This document shows positions 24,107 to 37,665 of a stretch of DNA of 64,000 nt, one piece after another; positions within the stretch are counted from its first letter, which is position 1, and every line of letters starts with the position of its first letter. Under the pieces are notes generated by a model, which saw only the letters and a program-made list of their open reading frames with translations, was not told the origin of the DNA and did not search any database. Origin of the DNA: Anthostomella pinea (Eukaryota; Ascomycota; Sordariomycetes; Xylariales; Xylariaceae); contig CAUWAG010000018.1 of NCBI GenBank assembly GCA_963556695.1, forward strand, positions 558,001-622,000, given 5' to 3'. A program made the translations under genes and the position numbers.

Positions 24107-24796
24107 TTGAACTACACGATCCGCTGCCCGTGTTCACAATGGATGAGAGCCAGTACTGACCATGTCTTGTTGGATGCTAGGGGAGAAGAGCAGCTGAGCA
24201 ATCTCTTCGAGGCCCTGGGCGTGAAGTACAAGCACGAAGCCCGCGCGCGTCTTCAGGCGCTCCTCATCACAGCCTTCCGGCTGGCGCACGAGCAAAAGGG
24301 GCTCTACAACGCCAGCGACGAGACCGACGAGGCCGAAGCCATGAAGACAACCTTCTACACCAACCTCGCTGCCGCCATCACCGCCGCCATCACCCCCGGC
24401 CACAACAAGGCCGTCGACCTCAAGAAGCTCCACGCCACCGTCCTCCGCGCCCTTGTCGAGCTTTACGTCGAGACGCGAAAGGAGTTCCGGAAGAGAGAGA
24501 ACCGCCCCGCTCGGGTGGTCTTTCGAAAGGACCAGGCCGCCATGGACGGAGGTGAGAACGTGGACAAGGACGAGGAGATGGGAGGAACGGGCTCCGGCCA
24601 CTTCGTGGTCGAGGAGGACCCGGACCCCGACCCCGAAGACATGTTCGTCTGGCAGGACACCGAGTATGATGCCGCGGCTCATACCAAGAAGGAGAACCAG
24701 CTGGTTCGAAATGCCGATCAATGGCTGGAGGACCTCGAGGTCCAGAAGGGCACGGCCGTCGAGCCTGACCTCATGGCGGCGTTGAGCAGCTTTTAG
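24107..24796 (+). CDS. hypothetical protein, helical and acidic C-terminus
   Basis: The frame ends at TAG 24796. The part after about 24182 has strongly GC-biased third positions and is clearly coding. It encodes an alpha-helical Ala/Leu-rich domain (EEQLSNLFEALGVKYKHEA; LQALLITAFRLAHEQ; LAAAITAAITPGHNKAV; ALVELYVETRKEFRKRENRP), then an acidic segment (EEDPDPDPEDMFVWQDTEYD). The true 5' end is unresolved: the frame is open back to a TTG at 24107 with no ATG that makes sense. Possible acceptors are GCTAG at 24180 and ACAATAG near 24102. No family recognised. It is the only plus-strand gene in the first 38 kb. Confidence 0.55.
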   Translation: MNYTIRCPCSQWMRASTDHVLLDARGEEQLSNLFEALGVKYKHEARARLQALLITAFRLAHEQKGLYNASDETDEAEAMKTTFYTNLAAAITAAITPGHNKAVDLKKLHATVLRALVELYVETRKEFRKRENRPARVVFRKDQAAMDGGENVDKDEEMGGTGSGHFVVEEDPDPDPEDMFVWQDTEYDAAAHTKKENQLVRNADQWLEDLEVQKGTAVEPDLMAALSSF

Positions 24797-24996
24797 TTGT
24801 TTAGTTTTTCTGTGAATATGGGACGAGTGGCCGGCACTTCTGCTTGGTGGCCTTGTTGCGGCGAGAGTTTCGCAGCTTAATACAATGATATGCTGGCGAA
24901 AGGCTTGTTTTGATGAATGGTAAAGTCGCCCCTCATGAATTTCCGTCCGCCGTGCTTCTGTCAACTCTTGAACACTAAAACTACATTCGTGCCAAT

Positions 24997-25070
24997 GGAA
25001 TAAGAAGCTTAGAATAAGCAGGTCTAATATAAAAAGCCATATTTTATGCTTATTCCAGACTGCTTATTCC
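24997..25070. repeat. palindromic module built on GAATAAGC
   Basis: Two GGAATAAG/GAATAAGC motifs on the left and two GCTTATTCC copies on the right flank an A/T-rich centre (AATATAAAAAGCCATATTTTAT), so the segment can form a hairpin. The same motif occurs in the repeat at 52841-53070, which suggests a common mobile family. Confidence 0.5.
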
Positions 25071-25300
25071 AGTAATCATCACCTTTCGCTTGGTGGACGA
25101 GGGGTGTACGGATGCTTCTGGAAGTTCAGTGTAAGTATATCGCTGGCTGACAAACAAAAGCAAACACATGAGACAGCCCGGCCCATTCCAGGAGTCAAGG
25201 GTCCTCTCATTTTCGTCAGCTAACTCCAACCCTCGAAAGCCTTGATCTCTTTCCGAGCCCCCATTTCCAACCCAACGACCTCCCTACACTCCTATATCAT

Positions 25301-25571
25301 GAGTCCTGCTATTTGCACCTTGTGAGGGTTCCTTATTTGCACCTTGTCTCCACACCCTAACTGCAGCCAGCTGCAATAAGGTACAGCCCTCTATCTCAGC
25401 ACAACTACACTAACAACTACGCCGATAACTGCACAAACAGCTACGCCGACAACTGTACCGACAACTGTATCGACAACCTCGATTTAATAATAAGCCGTAA
25501 GCTTAGTGGTTAGCCCGCTGCTAGCTGCCTGGAGAGATAGGGGTGGAGACAAGGTGCAAATAGCAGGACTC
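25301..25571. repeat. MITE-like element with perfect 23-bp terminal inverted repeats
   Basis: The 23 bp at 25301-25323 (GAGTCCTGCTATTTGCACCT plus TGT) are repeated exactly in reverse complement at 25549-25571. The interior holds tandem degenerate units of the type CGACAACTGTAC. There is no ORF. A diverged, reverse-oriented relative lies at 52841-53070, where the same blocks occur in the same relative order. The right end is about 85 bp from the stop codon of the neighbouring gene, so the element may be part of its 3' UTR. Confidence 0.65.
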
Positions 25572-25656
25572 TCTATATTATATCATACCATATCCATACA
25601 CCAACAAAGATACCCAATCGCATATAAACTCCCGTACCTCTTCTCCTCATCATTGA

Positions 25657-26742
25657 TCAGTACCGATAAGAATCCAAACTCCCCTGTCCACTCCCACTCG
25701 ACCGAGGCCGGACATGCCGATCATCATAAAGCCAATCCTCGACATTCCTCCAGCTGCGCGCCTCGGGATCGACCTCGCGCTCGACCACACCGCGTTCCCT
25801 CGCACTTCCACTTCCCCTATCCATATCCCTTTCGTCCCAAGAATCCCGCTTCCCCCAGGAATCCCGCTTCCCATCCCCATTCCTACCATGTCCCCCACCA
25901 CCACCACTCCTTGGCCGCGCCGCGACTTGATGAACCTCACGCCTCTCGCGCGCCTCCCCCGAATAAGGCCGCCGCCACCTACGCTCCCGCCGCTCATGCT
26001 TCACCCTATCCCTCTCCTTCTCCCTCTCCCTCTCGCGCTGCCCGTTGTTCTTCTCGATGCGCTTCTCGAACGCATTAGCGCCCAGTGCCCCAACCGCCGC
26101 GCCGACCACGGTGCTGATCAGCTGGCTGCGCCTGTGGTCCGGGTCGTGGTGGTGGCCATGACTACCATTATGTCGCCCTGTAACTTCAACAGCCTCCCTT
26201 GCCGCCAGCCCGCCGACCAAAGCGCCCAGCACGCCCACACCAAGGCCCGTCGGCGAGTCTGTGAAGGCGCCCTCCACGAAGCCGCGCGCCTTGTCGACGG
26301 GCGTGCGCGCTCGGTTGCTGGCGTCCGAGTCCGAGTCTGAGTCACTGTTACCACGTCTGTTGCGGCTCCTGCTCCTATGCTTCTGCAGCTCGCGAGAATG
26401 CCGGCGATATTTCACCGGCGGCAGGGACCTTGGCCGCGAGCGCGACTCGGGGATCTGCAGCGTCGACGGCGAATGCGGCGGCGCCGGTAGGTAGAGCTGC
26501 CCTTGGGCGGGCTCATACGTCAGCAGCCGCGCTTGGGACCTTGCGCCGTTGTATGTCGTGTAGCCTGGGCTGGCGATGCTCGTGGGGGCGTCTGAGCCGC
26601 CGTGTGTTGCCGGAGCCTCGGGCATGAGATAGGTTGGTGGTGGTGCTCCGGCGGCTGTGCCACTCGTATATGTGTATTCTGGGGTCCGGTCCCTGTGGTA
26701 GGGCTCACGGCCGCGAGAGTAGTCGTCGTCGTGCCGAGACAT
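25657..26742 (-). CDS. disordered Arg/Ser-rich protein with glycine-zipper segments
   Basis: I start at MSRHDDDYSRGRE (26742), although the frame is open to 27030; the extra N-terminal part is unlike the rest of the protein and overlaps likely leader sequence. This gives 361 aa. The N-terminal half is Pro/Tyr/Ser-rich, followed by an SDSDSDSD acidic run. Two Gly-zipper-like hydrophobic segments (GLGVGVLGALVGGLAA; STVVGAAVGALGANAF) are separated by a His-rich linker (GHHHDPDH). A highly charged Arg/Glu C-terminal half follows (REREREKERDRVKHERRERRWRR). Similar architecture occurs in uncharacterised fungal proteins of the DUF3824 type. The zipper segments may contact membranes, but that is inference. 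Confidence 0.65.
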   Translation of the reverse strand: MSRHDDDYSRGREPYHRDRTPEYTYTSGTAAGAPPPTYLMPEAPATHGGSDAPTSIASPGYTTYNGARSQARLLTYEPAQGQLYLPAPPHSPSTLQIPESRSRPRSLPPVKYRRHSRELQKHRSRSRNRRGNSDSDSDSDASNRARTPVDKARGFVEGAFTDSPTGLGVGVLGALVGGLAAREAVEVTGRHNGSHGHHHDPDHRRSQLISTVVGAAVGALGANAFEKRIEKNNGQREREREKERDRVKHERRERRWRRPYSGEARERREVHQVAARPRSGGGGGHGRNGDGKRDSWGKRDSWDERDMDRGSGSARERGVVEREVDPEARSWRNVEDWLYDDRHVRPRSSGSGQGSLDSYRY

Positions 26743-28987
26743 GGCGCTCGATTTGGCAGGGGTGTCTCCCGTGTGTGACCGAGGTAGCTGTGTGATTTGT
26801 GGTGACAAAGAGCCCGAGGACGCCACCACTTGTATACTGCACAAATTGACGCTCTGGCAAGTATCGTATGTAGAGTTTCCGCGAAACACTGGCGGATATG
26901 CGAAGGGGAACCCCGAGCAACGTAGTTCCCACCTAACCGTGGGTAAGTCGAAGTATATATCGAAGTCAGCGTCAGGCTGCTTTCTGTTCAGCTGAACAGC
27001 GAATAGAGGCAAGGAAAAGGTCACAGCCACCGAAGCGGTAAAGTATGGTATCGTTAAGTTCCAGGCTGCCGCGTCTGCCTACCTAAAACACCAATTCAGC
27101 AGTCGAGACACAAGCAGACGCAGCCTGCAGGCGACTCGGACTAGTATATCAGGAAAAGGCTCCCACGGAGGCTGACTCCTCGCCCGCGTCCCATGCCATG
27201 CTGCCCAACTAGAACCCCCCCAAAACGACCCTCCCGAGGAGCGATCACACCCTGTATGCAGGAGACTCGAATCTGCCAGCATGGCGCAGACATCCACTCG
27301 CCAGATGCAGCAGTCTGCAGATGAGCATTCTGCCCACCAGTCTGCATGGTGTCTTGGAGGGTGTCGTGGCAGCGTGAGTGTCCAGTTGACTTGGTCAACC
27401 GCCATTGGTGGTGGCAGGGGCCGGGTCCGGGGCAGATGATGTCACGGTGGGTTGGCCGGCAATGCTCAGACTGTTCAGACTGGCAAACTGGGTCGGCTTA
27501 TTCTTTGCATGCTTTATTTCCATTTGCTTTGCTGTTTTGGCTGTCCTGTGCTGCAACTTGCGATATTTTCCGTCTGCAGCAAATCGTGACGAGTAATCGT
27601 TCTTGGACTTGAATCGATTGGTAATGGTAAGGATGCTGGAGAACTAGAGATCTCCAGGCTGCGGAAATGTCGATACAGTGGTCCTTCCACGGTGCGTCGC
27701 ACCTGCCAACAGACTGCATGCATGACCTTTTTGAGCAGTTCGCACCCGATCAGGTGGTGCGCGGCCCAGCGTACGAGCCGAAAGGGGTAGCCCACACACC
27801 ATCACTTGGAGAGATCGCCTTCGGTTACCCAACGGCTGCCAGCGGCATCTTGCAGACCGTCACACATCTAGTGCCGCTACCCGCTCAGATATTGGTGCAC
27901 TTTACATGGGGGAACCTTGGTGAATCATGCAGGTGCGAACATTTGAAGGTGCATGTCTTGACTCTTGAATGCTTCATCTCCCCGTCTTCAGAGCCTTCTT
28001 TCACTTTCACGCAACAAGTCGAAGTCAGAGCCAGCAGTGTCTATCAGCAATCAATTATTATAGTCTGGAAACGACCTTCGGCTCAACTATTCTACAATTG
28101 TTTTTTAGGGATTTTCCTGCCATTTCCTCCACTCCTAGAGAGTCCATTCGTCCTGCGAACCATCATAAGTACCTTATGTATGCCTCCGAGTCCACTCGAG
28201 CCCCCTGCCAGGCACAACAGGACCAGCACAGCCAGAAAAGTTCCAGGCATGCTTTGAGAGTGACAAGAGAGGAAATGAAGGTCGAGTACCGTGTGCTATT
28301 GGTCTTTTCATCAACACAAGCAGACTTGTGCAAGTGTCGTATTTACTTGTTGAATGACGCAAAAGCGGAGTACCGACGAGCATGATACCCCTTGCGTCAT
28401 TTTCGGAGGTGTCGAGTTTCGGTTTGGATGCCATGTATCTGCGTCGAATCATAGGAGGAACTCAAAAGTGAGTACCGTGTGCCACTGATTGCGAAACAGC
28501 TATCGAGAGGCTGTGAGAATCGAGTCGAGGAACCGAAAGTGTGCAACGGTCTACGACGTTTCCCAGCGGCCCTTCCACCAGATCGATTAGGCATAGGAGA
28601 CGATGAAGAAAATCTCCATCATCGATATGAACAGCTTGTAAAGGTTGAAAGAAAAGGCGAACGAATAGACGAGAATGAAACGTTTTCCGGTCGTATCTTC
28701 GTTTTGTCTCGTATCATCGTATCATCGTGGCGACATCAAACAAATGAAACACTCCAGCGGCCAAGTAAACCAAGGGAGAGTGTGTGCAGAGAGGCAGAGG
28801 TGAAGGATCAAGAAAGCCTCCAAGTCTGCTCTTCCAGCAAGATGAGAAATCCAGGTAAGAAACCAGAACTCGTGGTGTCATCAGTTGAAAGCAGGTCGTG
28901 CGAAAGAACGGAAGAGTCCAATACCAATGATGGATGATCCAACACCTCAATGATGCAGCATCGAGTCAAAGGCAGACGGTTCACCGT
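26743..28987. other. intergenic region (2.2 kb)
   Basis: No supported gene. The longest plus-strand frame, 27667-28257, has no domain, no coding-like bias and many Cys/His/Ser clusters, so I treat it as spurious. A 13-bp direct repeat (GAGTACCGTGTGC) occurs near 28284 and 28463. Confidence 0.45.
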
Positions 28988-31900
28988 TTAGTTACGATCG
29001 GAATACGCTGAGCCATCTCGGGAAGGACGGTACACAGACTCAACCATGTCTACTAGCGTTTTCGTTGACGTCGTCTTCTCGTCTCGAGCGGGATCGTACA
29101 CCTTGGGCGCAAGCACCGGACCACTGAACTGACGCTGCTCGCCACCGTCGGTCAAGCCACCCATGCCGGGAGCCTCACCAACGCCCTCGAGCCGCCGCTG
29201 GGCCGCATCGTGCTCCTCCTCGGCCGTCTTCAGCTGCGACTTTTGGCGCTCGATGACCACCTTGAAGAACTGCGTGATCTCCGCGATGGCACGCTGGCAA
29301 GAATCGGGGCTGCCGAGCAACTTCAGGAATGCCTGCGCATCAAGGATGTGCTTTGCGACGACAGAGTCCGGCTGGCAGAAGGTACGCACGCGCATGGCCC
29401 GCGCGTTCATCTTCATGGCGTGCAGCAGACCGGTGACGACGCCCTGGTTCGTCTGCAAAACCCCGTAGAATCGGAAGTCGTGGATGTGTGCCGCGATCAG
29501 GTCGACCTGGGTCTCGAGGTCGTAGCGGAAGCCAATGACACGGGGGCGGCCCTTCGACGCCCAGGCATCGGCCACGCGCTTCAGCTTGTCGGCCTGCAGA
29601 CGCCCGCCGTTGAGCTGCGCCTTGATGTACGCATCGAGCGCGTTGCTGAGGTTGAACTCGAGCTCGCAGTATACCAGGCTCTGCTCACGCGCCTCGAGAG
29701 AGATTCGCAGCCGGGTGGGGTCGTAGAGCTTCTTGTTGTCGTGATTGATGCGACCTTGCTTGAGCGCAGTGCCGCCCTCGATCTAGAGGAAGGGGAATGT
29801 GTCAGCTTGAACTCCCAGAAGTGGTATTGAAGGCAGTTGTTAGGCGAGGTTTTAAGAAAACTTACAACAAGCTCACGAGCCTTCTTCTTGAGACTGGTGA
29901 ATATAGCTGATGCCTTTTGCGACTCGGGCTTGGTCGGCTTCTTGACATCCTGAGCAGCGGTATCCTCGAGCCAGCCGTGATCACCAAACAGCCTCTTCGA
30001 CATCTTGGCGCCCATGAGGAACGGCGTAAGCGGAGTCCAAGGCTCAGACTCGTATACATCCTCGAATCGCAAATTGTTGGTGGTTGCGGACTTGGGGATT
30101 CCCTGAGTAGGCGGGCTACGGACATCTTGAGCGCTTCCGGGGCGTATGTCGCGATTGGCATTATCCAGGAGTCCGGGGGACGCCTTCCAGTCGCTGTACT
30201 CCTTGAGGATGTTCATGTTACGCATCTCCGACTTTCTCGGGATGTGCAGCGGGCTGATGGCGGGCAGCGAGTCTGGATAAGGGGTATCATCGTCGTATAC
30301 AGATGGAGAAACTTCCCCGTCGACCTGAAGGTGCTCCGAATGATGCGTGAGAGGGCTCGAAACAATCTGGACGTTGCGCTCCCGGCTCGCGGACTGTGCA
30401 ATCTTCGGGGCCTGGGAGAAATCGAGAGGATGGGGGCGGCGCTTGTCCTTTCGGTCAGGAATGGGCGGCATCTTGAGGACGTTGTTGTTATCAGGCTGCT
30501 TGCCATTGAACTGGCTAGGAATGGGCGGCACCTCGGGGACGTCGCCACTAGACTTGCGGTTGGCATGGTGAATGATATCTGTCCAGGTCGTGGCACTGCT
30601 CTGGCGCGGAACATCGCCCTGAATGCTCTCCTGTACCGGGGACAACGGGGCTTCATCGTCTGTCATGACAAAGTCGTACTTGCGGTGCAGAGGACGGCCT
30701 CGGTCTTCAGAGGATCTGCCGCCGATCTTTTGCTCGGTCGTGTAGGGCGAGGCGTTGCTACCCTTTCTGGTACGGGGCTGGCCGCGAGCCGAACCGCCGC
30801 TGAGTTGCTTACGATGCGAGTGTGGCTCGCCGGGGGGAGGGGAAGGCGATTTGTTGCTGTAGCGGCCAGAGTGCAGCGATGACTCCTCAGCAATCGAAGC
30901 TGCTCTAGATCGCACAACCTCCTGTTCCGGCGTGGCGTGGCGGCGTTGCTCATCGGTGAACCTGGGGTTTAGTCAGTCTATGAGGTGAATCCCAAAAACA
31001 TGAATGGTATCACTCACATCGTGGCAGACTGGAACCTGTTTGCCTCGCTAATTGTCAAGCTATCCGTCGGGCTAGCGATTGCCTTGAGGCCCCGAGGGGG
31101 TAAAATCGGACGAGACCTGACGACCCTAATAGATCTGGGCTGCGGCGCATTCGAGGACGAGGACGAAGACGGTGGAGGAGCGACGGGCCGCCCACCTGGA
31201 TACAGATTGACTAGGGCGCCAGGGTAATTGGGGTCTTCAGTATCGGTTGCTAATGCCCACTGTGCAGCTTTGTCCATGGAGTCAAACGTGGGACTGGAAG
31301 GGTTCTCCTCCGATGTAGCGAGCTGTACTGCAGGGTGCACCAATGTAGGGGGTTCCGGTCGAGCGAGCCGCAGTGGATTTCTGGGGGGCATGGCTGGAGT
31401 GCTGTGCTCGCTATCTTCCGTAGCTTGGTTGCTGGGGAGAACTTGGTCGGCGTCGTCTTCGCTAAGTTGGGCATTCGGGTCGCTGAGGGGCCCGTCTGGG
31501 ATGAATAGAAGCCAGAGATGGACCCTGCGGTTGGAAAGCACCACCGCTATTCGAACATTTTCTTAGCCAAAATGCCTTCGCAAGATCTTGGGGGTATATG
31601 TACCTTCATCTATTGCGTCTTCGGGAATGTCCTCGAGAACGCTACGGACTGCCCACAAACTCATGTCAACACCACATCTCAAGGTATATGGGGGCCGATG
31701 ACCTGAGATATGTGTAGAATTCAGTAAGGTTGACGTACCTGATGTGGCAGCAGCCGCCTCCCCAGAACACGATGCATACGCTGCATATCCTGCCGCCATG
31801 GCAGCTTCTACGACAGCTGCCCTGTATCCCGGATCGCACGGATTTTGTAGCTTCTCTATGCGGCCCTCAGAACCCAGAAATGTTAGGTTCATAATGTGTC

Positions 31901-32363
31901 CCTTGGGACATTCGTTGAGATCTCCTAGTTGCAAACTCTCGTCAGTACAGCACCCAGAGAAGATGAAGATAGAAGCCATAAGCTTTGCTCAGAAACGGCT
32001 GGAGAAATACGTACTGGCAACAATCGTGTTCAGAGCATCTCTTGTTATAGCCCCGCCAACTGGAGGCATGATACCACGAAAGCAAAAATCTTTTCTCTTC
32101 TGCAGCTTGTCGAGCACTAGGTAAACCAAGTCAGATGGTGCTACGAGCCGTGGCAGCAGGTTATTCCTATCCCTGGCACGATGGGCACTGATGGGATCAG
32201 GGTTATGTGACTTACGAGCAGAAGCGTATGTCATGTCACACTGCTGGTACAGAGCCAGAGCATTTCCATGGCCTTGTGACATGGAATCACCAGGGAGTAC
32301 CAGCAGTTCGTTCGCGGAAGGGCCCTCGATGGCTTTCCCTTTTTCTTGGCTGGTGGCGTCCAT
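28988..32363 (-). CDS. large conserved-looking protein of unknown function (984 aa model), seven exons
   Basis: Exons 32363-32216, 32116-32015, 31924-31739, 31702-31604, 31546-31018, 30961-29866 and 29782-28988 are all phase-compatible. The start is MDATSQEKGKAIE. The N-terminal quarter (about 180 residues) looks globular, with several Cys (KRKDFCFRGIMPPVGG; LNECPKGHIMNL; PYTLRCGVDMSLWAVRSVLED). The middle is disordered and Pro/Ser-rich. The last quarter is a predicted helical domain (DPTRLRISLEAREQSLVYCE; ELEFNLSNALDAYIKAQLNG; GFRYDLETQVDLIAAHIHDF; ITQFFKVVIERQKSQLKTAEEE). I recognise no family. The 36-bp segment 31703-31738 is a multiple of three with no stop, so it may be retained. A reading-frame stop near 31563 could tempt a predictor to split the locus in two. 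Confidence 0.65.
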
Positions 32364-32669
32364 GGATATGCTGACTTTGACGCCTCGTATGAGGATGGTC
32401 AGCGTATTGAGTGGAGGGAGGGCAGTGGTGTTATCAAGAAGCGTGGAATATTGGGTGAGGAGAGTCACGATGCAAAGTGGTGGTTGTCGAGGAGAAGGGC
32501 ATGGTGAAAGGAATCCATTGGTCTAATTTTACAGGACCCGGTTCTTTGACAGATGTGTGCCTGACGGAACTCGCATCGACTCATCAAGTGAAGCTTATGC
32601 GATTTACCAAATGGCTGTTTGCCGTTGTCGAGCCGATCATCACAAGAGCTGGCTCGGCGACAATAGCTT
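32364..32669. other. short intergenic spacer (306 bp)
   Basis: Separates two unrecognised minus-strand genes in tandem. Nothing distinctive seen. Confidence 0.5.
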
Positions 32670-34946
32670 CTACCGCTCTGGGACGGTGCCTTGACGCTTC
32701 AGCCCCCTACTCGCATTATATCTCAGCGGCTGGAGTCTTTCAGCCACGGCATCTTGGGGCGTACGAGACGTCGAAGCTCCTATACCTCTGTCACCGTGAG
32801 CTGGATAAAGGTAGCTGGGTAGCAGTCGACCATCATCAGCTTTGCTTGAGAGCTCCGAGCCCCTTTCGGGTCGTTCGTCTCTTTTGCATGACCCGTATGG
32901 GACGGCTGAGAGTTCCTGTGCGGCATGGCCAAGCCGAAGTACAGGATCCAATGTGCGAGTGTGGCTTCCAATGACCCCTGATGCAGTAGATTCCTCGTCT
33001 GGCTTTATTCGTTCGATGACCGTTGTTTTACGATTAGCCGTTGGGGTGCTCAGAGCAGGGGGCTCGCTGGCCATAGCAAACTCAATGTTCTCAAACAGCA
33101 AGGGGTTTCGGCGATGTGAAGTACGCCTGACAAGATAATTAGCCTCGTCAGAGCAAGCTCTGATGAACTATTGCATACCTTCTCGAAGCCGAACTACTGA
33201 AGCTCATCATAGTTGGTGCTGGTCTGGGAGGGGCCTTGGGGGTATAGGGAGGTGAGATTGGTAGTCTTCGAGGCTCTGTATCCTGATTCAAGCTCCCCGA
33301 TTCAGCTGGATCTGTATATCTAGCCTCTGGCAGGGTCCCGTCAGGCCTTTCTCTTTTGGATTCTGCTTCCATATTGTAGCCGAACACTCGGCCGCGCCTC
33401 TTGAAGGGTGACTGTCTAAAGGATGTGTAACTCTCGGTCCTCTGGAGTTCGGCTCGCTTGAACTGACGATCGCAGTCGATATCTAGCACATCCGGGAGAG
33501 GGTAATCCAAATCAAATCTTCTGACGGTAATTGTCGGCTCGCGGAGACCCCATTGGTAGTCTAGGCCGCCATCGAAGTTGAGTTGGGGCGTGAAAGGCCC
33601 GCGGAATGACCACGGCGGTGCTTTGTCCAGCAATCCTGAAGTCACAGCTTCGACGATGGTGTCTGTGGCTTTCGATTCTGCGGTTGGCATCTGGGAAATA
33701 GGCAAATAGTGAGGCAATGTCTCTCCAGTGTCGACTAACAGGAACTTTCTGGCGAATATCGCGTTCGGTATTTGGCACCCGTCTGGAAGAGGGGCCGAGA
33801 GGGTCACAGCGCTAGCCCGCTTGTCTCTGAAGAGCGAACCTGTTTCGAAAGCAAGAGAACTAGGCATCCAGCTACGCCGTCTTTGGTCGCGTTCAGGCTC
33901 CTTCTTCTGCGTACCGAACTTGTCGACAATCTTGCCAATGATGCTTAGACTGGACAACGAGTGGCGCAGCCGCTTCGGGCGGCTCGACATCGTCAGGGGA
34001 GTATCTGCAGTACCAGGTGGGGACTGTCCATACAGTCGGTCCAGAGAGCTGACAGGAATGTCGCGTTCCTCGACGAGTTTCCCCTTTCCTCCATAGTCGG
34101 AATTCCATTGCATCTCGTGGAACTCCTTTGGATTTGGGCTATGCATGGGGCGAGTACCGTCACTGCGGGTCGAGACATAGAAGGTATGGTCAATCAGCCA
34201 GGCTTTCCTGTTGCGGATGCAGCTTGGGTCGTGAGATTGTCGTTGACTCGAAGGAGAAAAGTCGGACAGCACAAAGGGGTATCGATCTCGGTGCTCCAGT
34301 CGCCAAAGTTCGAGCCTCTCGGTGGGAATGATAGACGAGGTAATAGTCATCATGTGCGGTACATGAGGAAGTTCGAGGTCAGACTAATGAAGATGGTAAG
34401 CCAAGCCGCAAAGGAGTGTGTGGGTCGGTGTCCTTACATATCTGCACATATGATCATGTCTCCATCGCTGGAAAGCTGCTCCAGAATCGTCGGTATGTTC
34501 GCAGTCCACTTCAATCAACTCGTACAAGACTCCGCCGGCGAGGTCAAGATTTTCATCGCCAAGATGTTCTCTCAATATCAAAAATATCTATCAGGTCAGC
34601 TTGGAGTCCGTAATATCAAGCGAGGAGACAGCGAACCTGTTGTACACCATCCTTATACTGATAGTTTCTCGGTATGTGGGCGCAATATCTTACAAGCACG
34701 TTGCGGCATTCTGACTTGACAGTCAATTCTAGCGTCATCGCTCAGCTGATGGTGGCTTGACTTACTTTCCTCGTCGTAGCCAGAGCGACTCAGGTTGTGA
34801 GGACCAAAGCGCTTCCGGGCGTTGCTAAGGGGTTGGTTGCTTGCCCCTGGGACAGAGCTAGGATTGGACGATGAAGAACAAGCGGTATCACCAGGGAATT
34901 TGTTACCATTGGCGGGCCTCAACAGAGCTCTGCGGCGTCGTAGCAT
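32670..34946 (-). CDS. hypothetical protein (688 aa model), five exons
   Basis: Exons 34946-34766, 34710-34637, 34587-34438, 34383-33179 and 33126-32670 join in phase. The start is MLRRRRALLRPANG. The N-terminal 60 residues are basic and Ser-rich. A compact region follows (KCRNVLVRYCAHIP; IFLILREHLGDENLDLAGGVLYELIEVDCEHTDD; FQRWRHDHMCRY; ERLELWRLEHRDRYPFVLSDF). The remainder is largely disordered, with basic and Pro-rich stretches (SPPYTPKAPPRPAP). No catalytic motif or named domain is recognised. It lies 306 bp upstream of another unrecognised large gene on the same strand, so the two could share regulation, but nothing in the sequence proves a functional link. Confidence 0.6.
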
Positions 34947-35571
34947 CGTGAAATGTCGGTGCGGTGGACCTCTGTCCCTTGGGTCAGGACTGGGAAGGAC
35001 GGTGCATTGTCACGACGTTTGCGTCGATGTGGTGGTGCTGTCAGTCTGCTCTATCGTTGTTGAGACGCAAGGCCGGCTGTCCAATACATTCTCGTCAGGA
35101 GCTGGAAGAGGGATGGATAGATCATTGGAGTTGTGTAGAAGAAAAGGTAGGACTCTAGTAGAAGAGGTTGCGAGGGGAATCAAAAGTGGGAGCAAGACGT
35201 TATGCCGTGGTTGCCTCTTGAAGACTCGATGTCATGTCTCGTTCCTGCCTACCGCATGTGGGAACTTGAGGAAGTTACCCTATGCATCAACCCAGACCTA
35301 CGTCCGTAACTCGCTCCTTCCTCGTTAAGATATGTGGATAGCTCGTCACGAAGTTCGTTGTAATCCGTTGAACTGCCCATTGGGCTTTGAATTTGGAAGA
35401 TCAGAGGCCGAGAACACAGATACACATTCTGGCCATCCACGGGCACATGTTGTAGAATCGACTCTAAATACGCGTCCCAAGTAACATTAAAGGCAGAGCT
35501 GTACAAGCACCGATGTAATCCAAACGCTGGTCTGTAGCACAATTCCTCTAGCTTCTCTGTGGTATCAATCA
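34947..35571. other. intergenic region with a possible small minus-strand ORF (35249-35575)
   Basis: A 108-codon minus-strand frame (MMIDTTEKLEELCYRPAFGLHRCLYSS at its start) looks more protein-like than chance, but it overlaps the stop of the flavoprotein gene and has no recognisable domain. It could be a small hypothetical gene or an upstream exon of the 688-aa gene. Confidence 0.3.

Positions 35572-37665
<2,094 letters not shown>

Larger units (their letters stand above)
24797..25656. other. intergenic region with MITE-like repeats
   Basis: Lies between the convergent 3' ends of the hypothetical plus-strand gene and the minus-strand glycine-zipper gene. It is occupied mainly by the two repeat modules listed at 24997-25070 and 25301-25571. 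Confidence 0.55.

Noticed and set aside
27667..28257. Plus-strand 196-codon frame
   Set aside because: Composition is not protein-like, there are no splice-site neighbours, and no recognisable domain.
31563..31979. A separate gene ending with the TAA near 31563
   Set aside because: A 57-bp intron (31603-31547) with a good donor and acceptor removes the stop and keeps phase with the next exon, so a single longer gene is preferred.
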